DNA from: Sinorhizobium sp.
GTDB lineage: Bacteria > Pseudomonadota > Alphaproteobacteria > Rhizobiales > Rhizobiaceae
Length of the DNA stretch: 6,469 nt
Reading direction: 5' to 3'
Assembly: GCA_031178305.1 (NCBI GenBank)
Contig: JAPSJG010000224.1
Span: 1 to 6,469, forward strand
Shown here piece by piece: positions 5,282-6,469 of the stretch; the stretch's first letter is position 1; the number at the start of each line of letters is the position of its first letter. The notes under the pieces are model-generated. The model was not told where the DNA came from, made no database searches, and was given only the letters and a program-made list of their open reading frames with translations. The translations under genes and the position numbers were made by a program.

Positions 5282-5283
5282 GA

Positions 5284-6469
5284 TCAGAATTCTTCCCAAA
5301 TTTCACTGGACGCCGCGACGGAGGGCACGGAGGCCGATGTGTTGCCGAATGCGCCCGCCAATTTGCCCATGAGGGCCTTGGCGGGGGATGGAGCTGGACG
5401 GGTGGATGCCTGCACGGGCGCGGGCTTCTGTAGTGTCACCGGCTTTGCGGCTGGTCGCGCGACTGGGCGGGCGCGTGTCTCTGCTCGCGCTACGTCTGCG
5501 TGGGAGACCGACGGCGCCGAAGCGGCCGCCCGCATAATACCTTCCCGCACCTCGCCGTTGCGGAACTGACTCACGAGTCCGCTGAGCTTCTCGGTATCCT
5601 GCGCAAGCGTGTGGCTCGCGGCATTGGTCTCTTCGACCATGGCGGCGTTCTGCTGCGTCATCTGATCGAGCTGGCCAACCGCCGCGTTGATCTCATTGAG
5701 CCCCGTCGACTGCTCGCGCGCCGCCACGACGATCGAATTCATGTGTTCGTTGATGCGCGCGACATTGACGCCGATCCTACCAAGCGCGTCACCCGTGGCC
5801 TGAACCAGCTTCACGCCGGTTTCCACTTCGTCGCCGGAACGGGTCACCAGCGCCTTGATATCCTTTGCGGCGCCGGCCGCCCGTTGGGCAAGTTCGCGCA
5901 CCTCCTGGGCGACAACGGCAAAGCCTTTGCCGGCCTCACCGGCCCGCGCCGCTTCGACGCCGGCGTTGAGCGCCAATAGATTGGTCTGAAAGGCAATCTC
6001 GTCGATGACATTGATGATCTTGCCGATCTCGCTCGAAGCACCCTCTATGCGCGCCATGGCGGCGATTGCCTTGCCGACGATGCGGCCGGATTCCTCCGCG
6101 TTCACGCGCGTCTCGTCGACCATCTGGCTTGCCTCCTCGGCACGCTGGGTCGCCGTCTTCACAGTGGCTGTAATTTCCTCGAGCGCCGCCGAAGTCTGCT
6201 CCAGAGACGCTGCCTGTCTTTCCGTCCGCCGCGCAAGATCGTCGGCGGCGCTGCGCATCTGCCGGCCATTGGCTTCGATCGAAACGGTATTCTCCTTCAC
6301 CATGGAAAGCGCCTGGCTGAGCCGCTCGACCGCATTGTTGAAATCGCGGCGGAGCGTATCGAGATCCTCTTCAAAAGGTTCACGAATGACGACAGCGAGA
6401 TTGCCGTCGGCGAGCTGGTTGAGCGCCCGTCCGAGGGCCTCGACAGCAGTCCGGATGCGGGCAACCGCC
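5284..6469 (-). CDS. Methyl-accepting chemotaxis protein, C-terminal 394 residues (5' end outside window)
   Basis: Chemoreceptor that controls CheA activity in response to a ligand bound by its missing N-terminal sensor. The frame is open to the right edge, and its first residues (ALNQLADGNLAVVIREPFEEDLDTLRRDFNNAVERL in that region) look like the second half of a HAMP domain. The ATG at 6303 is therefore internal. The rest is the coiled-coil signalling domain, with methylation-helix character around EQTSAALEEITATV and the hairpin tip EIAFQTNLLALNAGVEAARAGEAGKGFAVVAQEVR (about 5912-6010), which contacts CheW and CheA. After the last helix comes an Ala/Pro-rich flexible tail (about 5310-5510) ending in EIWEEF. 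The final WEEF fits the xWxxF docking motif that tethers CheR or CheB in enterobacterial receptors. It is followed directly by cheW. Ligand and membrane topology cannot be told. Confidence 0.96.
   Translation of the reverse strand, partial: AVARIRTAVEALGRALNQLADGNLAVVIREPFEEDLDTLRRDFNNAVERLSQALSMVKENTVSIEANGRQMRSAADDLARRTERQAASLEQTSAALEEITATVKTATQRAEEASQMVDETRVNAEESGRIVGKAIAAMARIEGASSEIGKIINVIDEIAFQTNLLALNAGVEAARAGEAGKGFAVVAQEVRELAQRAAGAAKDIKALVTRSGDEVETGVKLVQATGDALGRIGVNVARINEHMNSIVVAAREQSTGLNEINAAVGQLDQMTQQNAAMVEETNAASHTLAQDTEKLSGLVSQFRNGEVREGIMRAAASAPSVSHADVARAETRARPVARPAAKPVTLQKPAPVQASTRPAPSPAKALMGKLAGAFGNTSASVPSVAASSEIWEEF

Noticed and set aside
5500..5979. Plus-strand open frame within the chemoreceptor gene
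   Set aside because: It lies opposite the most conserved part of the receptor signalling domain and shows no independent coding features.
6301..6303. ATG at 6303 (minus strand) as the start of the chemoreceptor
   Set aside because: The frame stays open to the right edge and reads as HAMP-like sequence, so this methionine is internal.

Overview
The window looks like chromosomal DNA of a GC-rich alphaproteobacterium of the Rhizobiaceae, most like Sinorhizobium/Ensifer or Rhizobium. This rests on protein character, on a two-palindrome intergenic element that resembles the rhizobial RIME family, on a promoter-like site of the alphaproteobacterial general-stress sigma factor (EcfG/RpoE2) type, and on a chemoreceptor-cheW pair. 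No database search was possible, so the genus is an inference.

Layout, left to right. (1) 1-711 (+) is the C-terminal third of a UvrD/PcrA-type DNA helicase, cut by the left edge. (2) A perfect hairpin separates it from a convergent GNAT acetyltransferase (813-1274, -). (3) Divergent from that is a membrane-bound GGDEF diguanylate cyclase (about 1546-2766, +) with seven predicted membrane helices, an intact GGEEF active site and no I-site. (4) A roughly 105-bp mosaic palindromic element (about 2779-2885) lies before a secreted CreA-family protein (2976-3473, +). (5) Two short secreted proteins on the minus strand (3568-3870 and 4163-4606) are clear paralogues in tandem. The second has a central 10-residue unit, single in its neighbour, expanded about fivefold by an in-frame 30-bp DNA repeat. 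(6) A hairpin-rich spacer (4664-4816) follows. (7) A minus-strand operon holds a methyl-accepting chemotaxis protein (5284 to beyond 6469, 5' end missing) followed after 2 bp by cheW (4817-5281).

How the genes relate: the chemoreceptor and CheW would act in one signalling array, and the receptor ends in a WEEF motif that fits a CheR/CheB docking tail. The diguanylate cyclase suggests a motile-to-sessile switch but shares no operon with them. The least understood part is the paralogous pair of exported Tyr/Pro/Gly-rich proteins. One carries a good match to the EcfG promoter at a sensible distance from its start, which suggests a stress-induced envelope or periplasmic protein. The rest is ordinary rhizobial housekeeping and signalling content.
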